Source: Alphaproteobacteria bacterium
GTDB lineage: Bacteria > Pseudomonadota > Alphaproteobacteria > Puniceispirillales > UBA1172
DNA length: 33,271 bases
Assembly: GCA_023259875.1 (NCBI GenBank)
Contig: JALRFL010000082.1
Span: 1-33,271 of the forward strand
Reading direction: 5' to 3'
Shown one piece after another: positions 23,064 through 31,811 of this stretch (position 1 is the first letter of the stretch; the number at the start of each line of letters is the position of its first letter). The translations under genes and the position numbers were made by a program. The notes under the pieces are model-generated. The model saw only the letters and a program-made list of their open reading frames with translations, was not told the DNA's origin and did no database searches.

Positions 23064-25019
23064 ATGACCACAAGCGAAACACCAGATAAAGATCAACCCA
23101 TGCCCACACCCCTTCTGGATCAGATCAATACCCCTCAAGACATGAAGCATCTGTCAAAGCAGGAATTGCGGCAGTTAGCGGATGAATTGCGAGCTGAGAC
23201 CATTTCGGCGGTATCCCGTACGGGTGGGCATTTGGGCGCTGGGCTTGGGGTTGTTGAGCTGACGGTGGCTTTGCATCATGTTTTTGATACCCCTCATGAT
23301 CGCTTGATCTGGGATGTTGGGCATCAGGCCTATCCGCATAAGATTTTGACCGGACGGCGTGACCGGATACGCACCCTGCGCCAGCCAGGGGGATTGTCTG
23401 GTTTCACTAAGCGCGACGAATCCCCCTATGATCCTTTCGGGGCGGCGCATTCCTCCACCTCAATTTCAGCAGGATTAGGGATGGCGGTAGCTCGTGATCA
23501 TCTTGGCGGAAAAAATCATGTCATTTCGGTCATTGGCGATGGTGCTATGAGCGCTGGCATGGCCTATGAGGCGATGAATAACGCTGGTGATCTGAAAACA
23601 CGCATGATTGTTATCTTGAATGATAATGATATGTCGATTGCGCCTGCGGTTGGGGCTATGAGTTCGTATCTTAGCCAATTGATTTCTTCTGAACGCTTTC
23701 TTTCTATTCGCCATTTGGCCAAAAAGGTGGCAAAACGCTTCCCAGAAGAAGCCCAGCGTACCGCCAAACGCGCCGAAGAAATGGCACGCGGTTTGGTCGG
23801 TGGCAGCACGCTTTTTTCACAATTAGGGTTCTATTATTTAGGGCCGGTTGATGGTCATGATCTCAATCAACTGGTGCCAATCCTAAACAACCTGCGTGAC
23901 AATTCGCATGAAGGCCCTGTGTTGCTCCATGTTCGTACCGAAAAGGGGCGCGGTCACCCCTTTGGCAAAGAAAGTGGTGAGAAATATCACGCGGTGCCGC
24001 GTTTTGATCTGGTGGGTGAAAACGATAGTAAGCCCATAGGTAATCGCCCACCTAGTTACACCTCGGTGTTTGCCCAGCAACTGATAGCAGAAGCCGAACA
24101 GGATAAGCGGATTATTGGCATCACCGCCGCCATGCCATCAGGCACAGGCATGGATAAGTTTGCTGAGCGTTTCCCCGGGCGCAGTTATGATGTTGGTATT
24201 GCAGAACAGCACGCGGTCACCTTTGCCGCTGGGCTGGCCGCCGAAGGCTTAAAACCCTTTACCGCGATTTATTCCACCTTTCTTCAGCGCGGTTATGATC
24301 AGGTGGTGCATGATGTGGCCTTGCAAAAACTGCCTGTGCGCTTTGCCATTGATCGGGCAGGATTGGTTGGCGCGGATGGGGCTACTCATGTTGGGGCTTA
24401 TGATATGGCCTATCTGTCTGCCTTACCAAATATGGTGGTCATGGCCCCCTCGGATGAGGCAGAGTTAGCGGCGATGGTATCAACCGCCGCCGCCCTAGAT
24501 GATAGGCCGTCAGCGTTTCGCTATCCGCGCGGCGAAGGCACAGGCGTTCCTATCCCCGAACAGGTGTCTCCGCTAGAAATTGGGCGTGGGCGCATCTTGC
24601 GCGAAGGCAATAGCATTGCCCTGTTGTCTGTGGGAACAAGACTGGGGGATTGCCTCAAGGTTGCGGATCATCTTAAGGCGCATGGCATGACGATCACTGT
24701 GGCTGATGCTCGTTTTGTGAAACCTCTTGATCATGATCTGATCACGCGGCTTGCCACAGAGCATGACATGTTGGTGACGATTGAAGAAGGCAGTGTTGGC
24801 GGCTTTGGCTCACAAGTGGCGCAATTCCTAGCCAATCAAGGCCTCTTGGATCGGGGTTTGAAACTCCGCATGCTGACTTTGCCAGATGAAATGATTGATC
24901 ATAACACGCAAGAAGCACAGCTGGCACAAGCAGGTCTTGACGCGGCAGGGATCCTTGCCGCTATCTCCCCTTGTATTGACGACAAGACGGCCACAGCGGT
25001 GGCAGGGTGGCATGGCTAA
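23064..25019 (+). CDS. dxs: 1-deoxy-D-xylulose-5-phosphate synthase (Dxs)
   Basis: The first enzyme of the MEP isoprenoid pathway condenses pyruvate and glyceraldehyde 3-phosphate using thiamine diphosphate. At 651 residues it is full length, with a slightly long N-terminus; a second ATG at 23100 gives a more usual start. Visible marks are RTGGHLGAGLGVVELT, WDVGHQAYPHKILTGR, the TPP site GDGAMSAGMAYEAMNNAG (from residue 158), the pyrimidine-site segment GIAEQHAVTFAAGLA and the transketolase C-terminal domain with IEEGSVGGFGSQVAQFL. Its stop lies inside the start of tlyA (eight-base overlap). Confidence 0.98.
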   Translation: MTTSETPDKDQPMPTPLLDQINTPQDMKHLSKQELRQLADELRAETISAVSRTGGHLGAGLGVVELTVALHHVFDTPHDRLIWDVGHQAYPHKILTGRRDRIRTLRQPGGLSGFTKRDESPYDPFGAAHSSTSISAGLGMAVARDHLGGKNHVISVIGDGAMSAGMAYEAMNNAGDLKTRMIVILNDNDMSIAPAVGAMSSYLSQLISSERFLSIRHLAKKVAKRFPEEAQRTAKRAEEMARGLVGGSTLFSQLGFYYLGPVDGHDLNQLVPILNNLRDNSHEGPVLLHVRTEKGRGHPFGKESGEKYHAVPRFDLVGENDSKPIGNRPPSYTSVFAQQLIAEAEQDKRIIGITAAMPSGTGMDKFAERFPGRSYDVGIAEQHAVTFAAGLAAEGLKPFTAIYSTFLQRGYDQVVHDVALQKLPVRFAIDRAGLVGADGATHVGAYDMAYLSALPNMVVMAPSDEAELAAMVSTAAALDDRPSAFRYPRGEGTGVPIPEQVSPLEIGRGRILREGNSIALLSVGTRLGDCLKVADHLKAHGMTITVADARFVKPLDHDLITRLATEHDMLVTIEEGSVGGFGSQVAQFLANQGLLDRGLKLRMLTLPDEMIDHNTQEAQLAQAGLDAAGILAAISPCIDDKTATAVAGWHG

Positions 25020-25782
25020 TTCGGCCAAAGAACGACTTGATATCCTTCTGTTTCAGCGCGGTCTCGCAGACAGCCGCGAAAAAGCACAAGCCTTGATTAT
25101 GGCTGGGCTAGTGTATTCAGGTGATCAAAACCTGACCAAAGCCGGTCACAAATTGGATCAATCGGCCGAATTGAGGGTAAAGGGCAAGGATCATCCCTAT
25201 GTTTCTCGTGGCGGTGTGAAACTGGCTGGCGGGCTTGATCACTTTACCGATATTGACCCAAAAGGGGCGGTTGCCATTGATGTTGGCGCCAGCACAGGCG
25301 GATTTACCGATGTTCTCTTACGCCGAGGGGCAAGCCGGGTTTATGCTGTTGATGTCGGGCATGGTCAGCTGGATTGGGCCTTGCGCCAAGATGAACGCGT
25401 GGTGGTGTTGGAAAAGACAAATGCTCGGTATCTGACGGCTCAGGAAATACCTGAACCCGCTGATCTGGTGGTATGTGATGCGTCATTTATCTCGCTTACG
25501 AAAGTTCTGCCCAGCAGCCTTGCCTTGGTTCGCCCGGGGGGCTGGCTGGTGGCGTTGATTAAACCACAATTTGAGGTTGGTCGAGGGCAAGTGGGTAAGG
25601 GCGGTGTGGTTCGTGACCCGATCCTGCATCAGGAAGTCCAAGATCATATTGCTGCGTGGCTTAGGGATGATTTGGGCTGGCAAGTGCAAGGGGTGGTGGA
25701 ATCAAGCATCACCGGCCCTGAAGGCAATCGCGAGTTTATTATTGCCGCCAGAAAACCCCCAAAGCCCCCAGTGAATGACTAG
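25012..25782 (+). CDS. tlyA: TlyA-family 2'-O-ribose rRNA methyltransferase
   Basis: The 256-residue protein has an N-terminal S4 RNA-binding domain (about 1-65: RLDILLFQRGLADSREKAQ, MAGLVYSGDQ) and a C-terminal FtsJ-like AdoMet methyltransferase domain (AIDVGASTGGFTDVLLRRGA, VYAVDVGHGQLDW, VVCDASFISLTKVLP). The family methylates 16S and/or 23S rRNA and has been called hemolysin A, a misleading name. The frame is open 39 codons upstream into dxs, but the ATG at 25012 gives the family N-terminus and overlaps the dxs stop by eight bases. Its stop and the stop of the convergent aroC share the palindrome CTAG. Confidence 0.95.
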   Translation: MANSAKERLDILLFQRGLADSREKAQALIMAGLVYSGDQNLTKAGHKLDQSAELRVKGKDHPYVSRGGVKLAGGLDHFTDIDPKGAVAIDVGASTGGFTDVLLRRGASRVYAVDVGHGQLDWALRQDERVVVLEKTNARYLTAQEIPEPADLVVCDASFISLTKVLPSSLALVRPGGWLVALIKPQFEVGRGQVGKGGVVRDPILHQEVQDHIAAWLRDDLGWQVQGVVESSITGPEGNREFIIAARKPPKPPVND

Positions 25783-26873
25783 GAAGAGATAGGCCCACAT
25801 TGAGCGATATGTTGCATCAGCATATCCGTCAGTACAGCAGCCATCATAGCCTCACCAATAGGAACAGCACGAATACCAACGCAAGGATCATGGCGACCTT
25901 TGGTCGTGACCTCAATTTCTTCGCCATCACTAGTGATGCTTGGGCGAGGGGTGAGAATTGAGCTAGTTGGCTTCACCACAAAGCGCACCACCAGAGGCTG
26001 ACCCGTGGAAATGCCGCCAAGCACGCCGCCAGCGTGATTGCTGGCAAACACAGGCTTGCCATTGGCATCAATGCGCATGGCATCACCAGCGGCACTGCCG
26101 GGAAGGCTAGCTGTGGCAAAGCCTGATCCGATCTCAACACCCTTAACGGCGTTAATGCTCATCATCGCGTTGGCAAGTTGGGCATCGAGTTTATTATAAA
26201 TCGGGCCGCCTAATCCTGCTGGCACACCATCAGCCACAATTTCAATCACCGCGCCGACCGAAGACCCGTTTTTGCGTGTTTCATCTAGGTAAGCTTCCCA
26301 AACAGGGACAATGGCTTCATCCGGGCTAAAGAAGGGGTTTTTATCACAGGCGTTCCAGTTCCAGTTGTCGCGATCAATGCTATGCTCACCGATCTGAACC
26401 ACCGCCCCGCGAATGATAAGATCAGGCACATGATGGCGTAGCACTTTATGGGCAATCGCCCCTGCGGCAACGCGGCTTGCGGTTTCGCGCGCCGAAGACC
26501 TGCCGCCACCACGATAATCCCTGATGCCATATTTGCTGTCATAGGTGAAATCCGCGTGACCCGGGCGATATTGTTTAGCAATATCAGAATAATCTTTTGA
26601 GCGTTGATCAGTATTTTCGATCAAAATAGCAATAGGTGTGCCAGTCGTCTTGCCCTCAAACACCCCCGATAGAATCCGAACTTTGTCATCTTCGCGGCGT
26701 TGGGTCACAAAGCGCGAAGTGCCAGGTTTGCGCCGATCCATAAAGGGTTGGATATCGGTTTCATCCAGAGACAGAAGCGGCGGCACCCCATCAACCACAC
26801 ATCCAATGGCCGGGCCATGACTTTCACCAAATGTCGTAAAGCGAAAAAGCGTGCCGAAGCTGTTATCAGCCAT
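25779..26873 (-). CDS. aroC: Chorismate synthase (AroC)
   Basis: This last enzyme of the shikimate pathway converts EPSP to chorismate with reduced FMN. The 364-residue protein starts MADNSFGTLFRFTTFGESHG, matching the conserved N-terminus, so I place the start at 26873 rather than at the upstream ATG (26903). Further marks are GCVVDGVPPLLSLDE, RPGHADFTYDSKYGIRDYRG, GGRSSARETASRVAAGAI and SNHAGGVLGGISTGQP. The start overlaps the end of fabI by eight bases, so the two are coupled. The stop overlaps tlyA by four bases, convergently. Confidence 0.98.
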   Translation of the reverse strand: MADNSFGTLFRFTTFGESHGPAIGCVVDGVPPLLSLDETDIQPFMDRRKPGTSRFVTQRREDDKVRILSGVFEGKTTGTPIAILIENTDQRSKDYSDIAKQYRPGHADFTYDSKYGIRDYRGGGRSSARETASRVAAGAIAHKVLRHHVPDLIIRGAVVQIGEHSIDRDNWNWNACDKNPFFSPDEAIVPVWEAYLDETRKNGSSVGAVIEIVADGVPAGLGGPIYNKLDAQLANAMMSINAVKGVEIGSGFATASLPGSAAGDAMRIDANGKPVFASNHAGGVLGGISTGQPLVVRFVVKPTSSILTPRPSITSDGEEIEVTTKGRHDPCVGIRAVPIGEAMMAAVLTDMLMQHIAQCGPISS

Positions 26874-27690
26874 GCGGTTGATCCACGGATATATCTGGTG
26901 CATCGACCGCTTTCATGCCGACCACATGATAGCCGCAATCGACATGATGGGTTTCACCAGTGACCCCACTAGCAAGATCAGATAACAGATAAACCCCTGC
27001 GCCGCCGATATCTTCAAGCGATACATTGCGTTTTAACGGGGCGTTAAAGGCATTCCATTTCAAAATATAACGGAAATCACCAATCCCAGACGCGGCCAGA
27101 GTCTTAACAGGCCCTGCGGATAGGCTGTTGACGCGGATATTGCGTGAGCCTAGATCAACCGCCAGATAGCGCACCGATGCCTCTAAGGCCGCCTTTGCCA
27201 CCCCCATCACATTATAATGTGGCATCACCCGTTCTGCCCCATAATAGGTCAGGGTGATGATTGAGCCCCCATCATTCAGCATATGTTCCGCCCTGCGCGT
27301 CACCGCGGTCAGGGAATAAACAGAAATATCCATGGTGCGGGTAAAGTTATCGCGTGTTGTGCTGTAATAATTGCCTTTGAGTTCTTCTTTGTCAGAATAA
27401 GCAATGGCATGGACAATAAAATCCAGTTTTCCCCATTTTTTCTCAATCTCATTAAACAGGCGATCTATGTCTTCATCGCTGGTGACATCGCATGGCAGAA
27501 CGAGTTGAGAATTTACGCTAGCCGCCAAGGGTTTAACCCGTTTTTCCAAGGCGTCGCCTTGAAAGGTAAAGGCGAGTTCCGCGCCGGCATCATGCGCGGC
27601 TTTGGCAATTCCCCATGCGATTGACCGATCATTCGCAACGCCCATGATGAGCCCGCGTTTGCCTTTAAGGATATCGTGATACTGTGCCAT
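26866..27690 (-). CDS. fabI: Enoyl-[acyl-carrier-protein] reductase [NADH] FabI
   Basis: The 274-residue short-chain dehydrogenase-type enzyme carries out the last reduction of each fatty-acid elongation cycle. The FabI cofactor segment GLIMGVANDRSIAWGIAKAA is at the N-terminus, followed by LPCDVTSDEDIDRLF and FIVHAIAYSDKEEL. The catalytic Tyr-Lys pair lies in MPHYNVMGVAKAALE (Y-x6-K). SAGPVKTLAASGI and a C-terminus with GETHHVDCGYHVVG complete the family pattern. It leads a fabI-aroC pair on the minus strand. Confidence 0.97.
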   Translation of the reverse strand: MAQYHDILKGKRGLIMGVANDRSIAWGIAKAAHDAGAELAFTFQGDALEKRVKPLAASVNSQLVLPCDVTSDEDIDRLFNEIEKKWGKLDFIVHAIAYSDKEELKGNYYSTTRDNFTRTMDISVYSLTAVTRRAEHMLNDGGSIITLTYYGAERVMPHYNVMGVAKAALEASVRYLAVDLGSRNIRVNSLSAGPVKTLAASGIGDFRYILKWNAFNAPLKRNVSLEDIGGAGVYLLSDLASGVTGETHHVDCGYHVVGMKAVDAPDISVDQPHG

Positions 27691-27739
27691 TGTTTTCTAT
27701 TTCTTATGTTTAAAAAATACTATTAACACCATCATAGCA

Positions 27740-27769
27740 ATCAGGCCCTTGTAAAGACAAGAGCCTGAT
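27740..27769 (-). terminator. Strong hairpin between the glycine-zipper gene and fabI
   Basis: ATCAGGCCCTTGT (27740-27752) pairs with ACAAGAGCCTGAT (27757-27769): 12 base pairs with one C:A mismatch and an AAAG loop. On the minus strand it lies 23 bases after the stop of the glycine-zipper gene and 49 bases before the fabI start. A run of five T precedes it on that strand rather than following it. It is probably the terminator of the upstream gene, without a canonical T-tract, or a fabI leader element. Confidence 0.5.
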
Positions 27770-27792
27770 GAAAAAGAATAGATGATTTCTTG

Positions 27793-28347
27793 TTATCGTA
27801 AGCTGTATGTGGTCTTGCGGTTAAGGTAAATTTGATCACCAGCGCGATAGGATCGGTTAGAATCCAAAGTAATGCTGCGGCCATCGACCATAACCTCTAT
27901 CCGGTATCCCGTGACGGTCTCAATCAGGTCTTCGCGGATTGTTGTGATATTCTCACACACATTCTTTTCTTGATAACCAACGATTTGCTGATTAGCGGCG
28001 TTATTTTTGCTCGCGATATCGCGGCCAATCAACGCCCCAGCGACAGCCCCAACCGTCCCTGCGCCATCTTTGCTGGTGAGGCCATTACCAACGGCACTGC
28101 CAATTAATCCGCCAACAATCATGCTGCCCAATTCATCAGATTGCTTTCCAGATTGCGCGTAAATCGGTACATTTTCCACGCGGCAAACGCGTTGTGGCAC
28201 TTGAGTTTCTTGAACATAGGTAGATTTGAGCGTTTCCACATAACCAACTGTTCCAACAACACTGTCAACGGAAGTGGTGGACCCTGCTACAGCAATGCTT
28301 GGAATAGCCAGAGCAAGAGAGAGGAGTGATGCGTAAAGGGGTCTCAT
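27793..28347 (-). CDS. Exported glycine-zipper 2TM-domain protein
   Basis: The 184-residue protein has an N-terminal signal peptide (about 1-22, MRPLYASLLSLALAIPSIAV then AGS). A glycine-zipper segment (about 75-115: GGLIGSAVGNGL, GTVGAVAGALIGRD) follows, and then a C-terminal region with basic and aromatic residues. The family includes Rickettsia 17-kDa-antigen-like surface proteins and SlyB/YmgG-like proteins. No lipobox cysteine follows the signal peptide, so it is probably periplasmic or outer-membrane associated rather than a lipoprotein. The ATG at 28347 is chosen over an upstream TTG because GGAGG lies five bases before it. Function unknown; an envelope-structural role is likely. Confidence 0.88.
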   Translation of the reverse strand: MRPLYASLLSLALAIPSIAVAGSTTSVDSVVGTVGYVETLKSTYVQETQVPQRVCRVENVPIYAQSGKQSDELGSMIVGGLIGSAVGNGLTSKDGAGTVGAVAGALIGRDIASKNNAANQQIVGYQEKNVCENITTIREDLIETVTGYRIEVMVDGRSITLDSNRSYRAGDQIYLNRKTTYSLR

Positions 28348-28584
28348 TTTAACCTCCAATGGTTAAGTTTCATCATATCTGATACCAAATAACGAAGCTA
28401 TACAACTAACATAAGTGCGGCTTTTTAGCATTCAAGCCTTCCACCGCTTGCGGCATCTGATACCCATACGATAAGATAATGAAATAATGACATGGAATTT
28501 TGTCAAAAGATAGGCAGGCTTTACGCAATTAAACTTTATCTTTGCACTTATAGTTTTGCCAAGAACACCGAAATGAGGGCTAAT

Positions 28585-29202
28585 ATGACTGACGCATCTG
28601 CTTTTGATCCTACCGGAAAAGACCCCTTTGCTCTCTTTGATGCTTGGTTGGCAGAGGCAGAAAGCACGGAAATCAATGATCCTAACGCTGTTGCTCTTGC
28701 AACGGTTTCGCCTGATGGCTGGCCATCGGTGCGCGTGGTTTTGATCAAGGGCAGGGATGATAAGGCACTGCATTTTTATACAAATTATACTAGCCGCAAA
28801 GCCAGTGAACTTGATGCCACTGGCCGGGCTGGGATGAGCATACATTGGAAATCCTTGCGTCGCCAAATTCGCTTGGTCGGACAGGTTGAACGCCTGCCAG
28901 ATCATGTTTCTGATGAATATTACGCTAGCCGCCCCTATGGAAGCCGCATTGGGGCATGGGCTTCAAAACAGTCTCAACCTCTGGCCAGCCGGGAAGATTT
29001 GATTGCCAGAGTCAGTCAGGCCGAAGCCGATTATCCCGATAATCCCCCTCGTCCGCCGTTTTGGGGTGGTTATCGCCTTATTCCGCATGAGATAGAGTTC
29101 TGGCATGACGGGGCGTCGCGGCTTCATGATCGCTTCTGTTTTCGCTTAAAAACCCCCGATCAACCAGCATCGGGATGGGATATTCAGCGCCTCTATCCCT
29201 AG
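28585..29202 (+). CDS. pdxH: Pyridoxamine 5'-phosphate oxidase (PdxH)
   Basis: The 205-residue FMN enzyme makes pyridoxal 5'-phosphate. The sequence has the split-barrel core with NAVALATVSPDGWPSVRVVL, LHFYTNYTSRKASELDA and WKSLRRQIRLVGQVERLP. Next comes the family C-terminus YASRPYGSRIGAWASKQSQP, with PFWGGYRLIPHEIEFWHDG and RLHDRFCFRL. The open frame extends upstream to 28492, but homologues begin close to the ATG at 28585. It is divergent from the glycine-zipper gene across a 237-base AT-rich gap in which I see no convincing promoter hexamers. Confidence 0.97.
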   Translation: MTDASAFDPTGKDPFALFDAWLAEAESTEINDPNAVALATVSPDGWPSVRVVLIKGRDDKALHFYTNYTSRKASELDATGRAGMSIHWKSLRRQIRLVGQVERLPDHVSDEYYASRPYGSRIGAWASKQSQPLASREDLIARVSQAEADYPDNPPRPPFWGGYRLIPHEIEFWHDGASRLHDRFCFRLKTPDQPASGWDIQRLYP

Positions 29203-29207
29203 GTAAA

Positions 29208-29220
29208 GGCGGTTAACGCC
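29208..29220 (+). other. Short GC hairpin after pdxH
   Basis: GGCG and CGCC pair around GTTAA, five bases after the pdxH stop, with an adjacent CCCC...GGGG pair that could compete. There is no T-run. A weak candidate for the end of the pdxH transcript. Confidence 0.25.
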
Positions 29221-29290
29221 CCCCTTAGCAATGGGGCCATTATTGACAGGATTATGTCGTTTGCCGGATGCTTTCCTGCTGTGATTTTTC

Positions 29291-29296
29291 TATAAT
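29291..29296 (+). promoter_or_regulatory. Candidate -10 element for the dehydrogenase-mttB operon
   Basis: A perfect TATAAT lies 43 bases before the ATG of the dehydrogenase-like gene. No good -35 element is found at 16-18 bases. A perfect TTGACA at 29243-29248 is 42 bases away and too far to work with it. An activator-dependent promoter is possible, which would suit a substrate-induced catabolic gene, but this is inference. Confidence 0.35.
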
Positions 29297-29338
29297 GCGC
29301 CAGCAGTAAAAAAAGCTCGACACTTGGAGGTCAATATC

Positions 29339-31777
29339 ATGAATAGTCATGCGCGCGCAGTTGTTATTGGTGGTGGTGTGGTTGGGGTATCTATGCTTTA
29401 CCATCTTGCCAAAAAAGGCTGGACAGATTCTGTTTTGATCGAACGCAAAGAATTGACTTCTGGGTCAACATGGCACGCCGCGGGGCTATTGCCATTGTTC
29501 AATATGTCCTATTCCGTGGGGCAGGTGCATAAATATTCCGTGAAATTTTATCAGGAACTGGAACAAGAAACCGGCATGAATGTCGGTTTCCGCAAAGTGT
29601 CTAATGTCCGTCTTGCCAGCAAGGCTGATCGCTGGGATGAATATATGCAATACGCAGGCGTTGCGGATACTATTGGTATTGATGTCAGACGGCTGACCCC
29701 AGAACAGGTCAAAGAGGTTTGGCCTATGTGCAACACCGAAGGTTTGCTTGGTGCGATCCAGCACCCTGAAGATGGTTATATTCAGCCTGCTGATCTGACC
29801 CAAGCCATGGCTAAAGGCGCGCGTGACAGGGGGGCAACTATTCACCGTAATACCACGGTTCAGGCAATCAATCGCACCTCATCTGGCGAATGGGAAGTGG
29901 TAACAGACAAAGGCACCATCACTTGTGAACATGTGGTGTCTTGCACTGGCAATTTTGCGCGCAAAACCGGGGCGATGGTAGGATTAAACATCCCTGTTAT
30001 TCCGGTTGAGCATCAGTATATCGTCACCGAAGCTCACCCAGAGATCAAAGCGCGCCACGCTGATGGTTTGCCAGAAATGGGCGTGTTACGGGACAGTGAT
30101 AATGGCTGGTATATGCGCGAAGAAGCAGGGGGACTGATCCTTGGCCCTTATGAATATGGCGCTCCAGCTTGTTATGTGAAAGGCCCTAGTGAAGACAGCG
30201 AATATGAACTGTTCCAAGAAGATTTGGAACGGATCGAACAGCATATTGAAAGCGCGATGTTCCGCGTGCCTGCGTTTGGTGAGGTTGGCGTCAAGCGTGT
30301 CTATAACGGCGCGATTGCCTACACCCCTGATGGAAACCCTATTATTGGCCCTGCGCCGGGGTTGAAAAACTTCTGGCTTAGTGAGGGGCATTCCTTTGGG
30401 GTTACCGCCGCAGGTGGGGCAGGCTGGCAGTTAGCCGAATGGATCGTAGAAGGTGAGCCAACGATTGATATGACAGGTGTTGATCCACGCCGTTACGGCA
30501 ATTATGCCACCGAAAGCTACCTGATCGAAAAGAACGAAGAAGCCTATGCCAATGTCTTTACCATCCACTATCCTGATGAGGAGCGTGAAGGCGCAAGACC
30601 CTTGCGGACTGCGCCATGCTATGATCGCTTGAAAGCGCTAGGTGCGGTTTTTGGGGCAAAGTTTGGTTGGGAACGCGCCAACTGGTTCGCGCCTGAAGGC
30701 GTCGCCCAAGAAGACGATTGGTCATTCCGCCGCTCTCAGTGGTTCAAACATATTGGAAATGAGGTGCGCAACACGACAGAAAATGTTGGGCTTCTGGATA
30801 TGTCCGCTTTTGCCAAAGCGCGAGTTTCAGGCCCGGGAGCAGAGGCATTTCTTGATCGTTTGATCGCTAATCGTGTGCCTAAGAAAGTGGGCCGTGTGAA
30901 TCTCTGCCATGCCTTATCCCATGGCGGCGGCGTCCATTCGGAATACACCATTATTCGCGAATCGGATCAGAGTTTTTATGTGGTATCTGCAGGTGCGTTG
31001 CAGTCCGTTGACCATGACTGGATGCGCAAACATATGCCCGATGATGGCAGCGTACAGTTCACCAATATCACAAATGCGATGGGGGTTCTGATCGTAGCCG
31101 GGCCGAATTCTCGTAAATTGATGGAACGGGTCAGCCCACGCTTTGACTTTTCTAACGAAGCGTTTCCATGGCTCACATCACGCTGGATTGATGTTGGTCA
31201 TGCCCCATCACTTGCTGCGCGCGTGAATTATGTAGGCGAGCTTGGCTGGGAATTGCATCATCCTATCGAATATCAGAATCATATCTTTGATCATTTGATG
31301 GAAGCCGGTGCGGATCTGGGCATTAAGCCGTTTGGTATTAGGGCGATGGATTCCATGCGAATGGAAAAAAGCTATCGCATGATGGGAACGGAATTATCAA
31401 TCGAATATGCGGCGCTGGAATCCAAACTGGATCGCTTTGTGCATCTCAACAAAGGGGATTTCATTGGCCGTGATGCGCTGGTGAAATGGCAGGAAAAAGG
31501 TTTTGCCAATGAGCTGGTGACCATCAGAATTGATAACATTAAAGACGCGGATGTGATTGGCGGCAATCCGATTTACCATGATGGTAAGATGGTTGGCCGT
31601 GCCACTTCGGGCAATTATGGTTTCCGCGTGGAACAGTCGCTGGCAATGGGTATGGTGCCGCCAGCACTGGCAAATGTGGGAACCACATTTGAAATTGAAA
31701 TTCTGGGTGAGCGTTATCCGGCAGTGATTGTTGAAGAAAGCCCATTTGATCCGGACAATCTCAGATTAAGAGCCTAA
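29339..31777 (+). CDS. Dimethylglycine/sarcosine dehydrogenase-like FAD oxidoreductase fused to a GcvT-type folate domain
   Basis: The 812-residue two-domain protein starts with a DAO-type flavin domain (about 1-400): Rossmann motif VVIGGGVVGVS near residue 8, then SGSTWHAAGL with His46 at the position of the covalent FAD-linking histidine of dimethylglycine and sarcosine dehydrogenases. The linker (AYANVFTIHYPDEER) leads to a C-terminal aminomethyltransferase (GcvT) domain from about 430 to the end (VGLLDMSAFAKARVSGPGAE, YVGELGWELHHP, GIRAMDSMRMEKSYRMMGTE). The family oxidises N-methyl groups and loads the resulting formaldehyde onto tetrahydrofolate. Dimethylglycine is the best-supported substrate because the next gene is a betaine/TMA-type methyltransferase. 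GGAGG eight bases before the ATG at 29339 fixes the start; an upstream TTG frame start is rejected. Only 34 bases separate it from mttB. Confidence 0.88.
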   Translation: MNSHARAVVIGGGVVGVSMLYHLAKKGWTDSVLIERKELTSGSTWHAAGLLPLFNMSYSVGQVHKYSVKFYQELEQETGMNVGFRKVSNVRLASKADRWDEYMQYAGVADTIGIDVRRLTPEQVKEVWPMCNTEGLLGAIQHPEDGYIQPADLTQAMAKGARDRGATIHRNTTVQAINRTSSGEWEVVTDKGTITCEHVVSCTGNFARKTGAMVGLNIPVIPVEHQYIVTEAHPEIKARHADGLPEMGVLRDSDNGWYMREEAGGLILGPYEYGAPACYVKGPSEDSEYELFQEDLERIEQHIESAMFRVPAFGEVGVKRVYNGAIAYTPDGNPIIGPAPGLKNFWLSEGHSFGVTAAGGAGWQLAEWIVEGEPTIDMTGVDPRRYGNYATESYLIEKNEEAYANVFTIHYPDEEREGARPLRTAPCYDRLKALGAVFGAKFGWERANWFAPEGVAQEDDWSFRRSQWFKHIGNEVRNTTENVGLLDMSAFAKARVSGPGAEAFLDRLIANRVPKKVGRVNLCHALSHGGGVHSEYTIIRESDQSFYVVSAGALQSVDHDWMRKHMPDDGSVQFTNITNAMGVLIVAGPNSRKLMERVSPRFDFSNEAFPWLTSRWIDVGHAPSLAARVNYVGELGWELHHPIEYQNHIFDHLMEAGADLGIKPFGIRAMDSMRMEKSYRMMGTELSIEYAALESKLDRFVHLNKGDFIGRDALVKWQEKGFANELVTIRIDNIKDADVIGGNPIYHDGKMVGRATSGNYGFRVEQSLAMGMVPPALANVGTTFEIEILGERYPAVIVEESPFDPDNLRLRA

Positions 31778-31811
31778 AGCCCACTAACCATGAAAAGCAA
31801 TGAGGGATATT

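Noticed and set aside
24895..25011. N-terminal extension of TlyA into dxs
   Set aside because: The extra 39 residues do not match the S4-domain start of the family, and the ATG at 25012 gives the usual N-terminus.
14860..27769. The three long intergenic hairpins as copies of one repeat family
   Set aside because: Their stems (14860-14907, 19112-19148, 27740-27769) share no sequence, so they are similar only in form.
28492..28584. N-terminal extension of PdxH
   Set aside because: The added residues are Cys- and aromatic-rich and unlike the family. The ATG at 28585 gives normal length.
29243..29296. TTGACA and TATAAT as one promoter for the dehydrogenase-mttB operon
   Set aside because: Both hexamers are perfect but are 42 bases apart, too far for one sigma-70 promoter.
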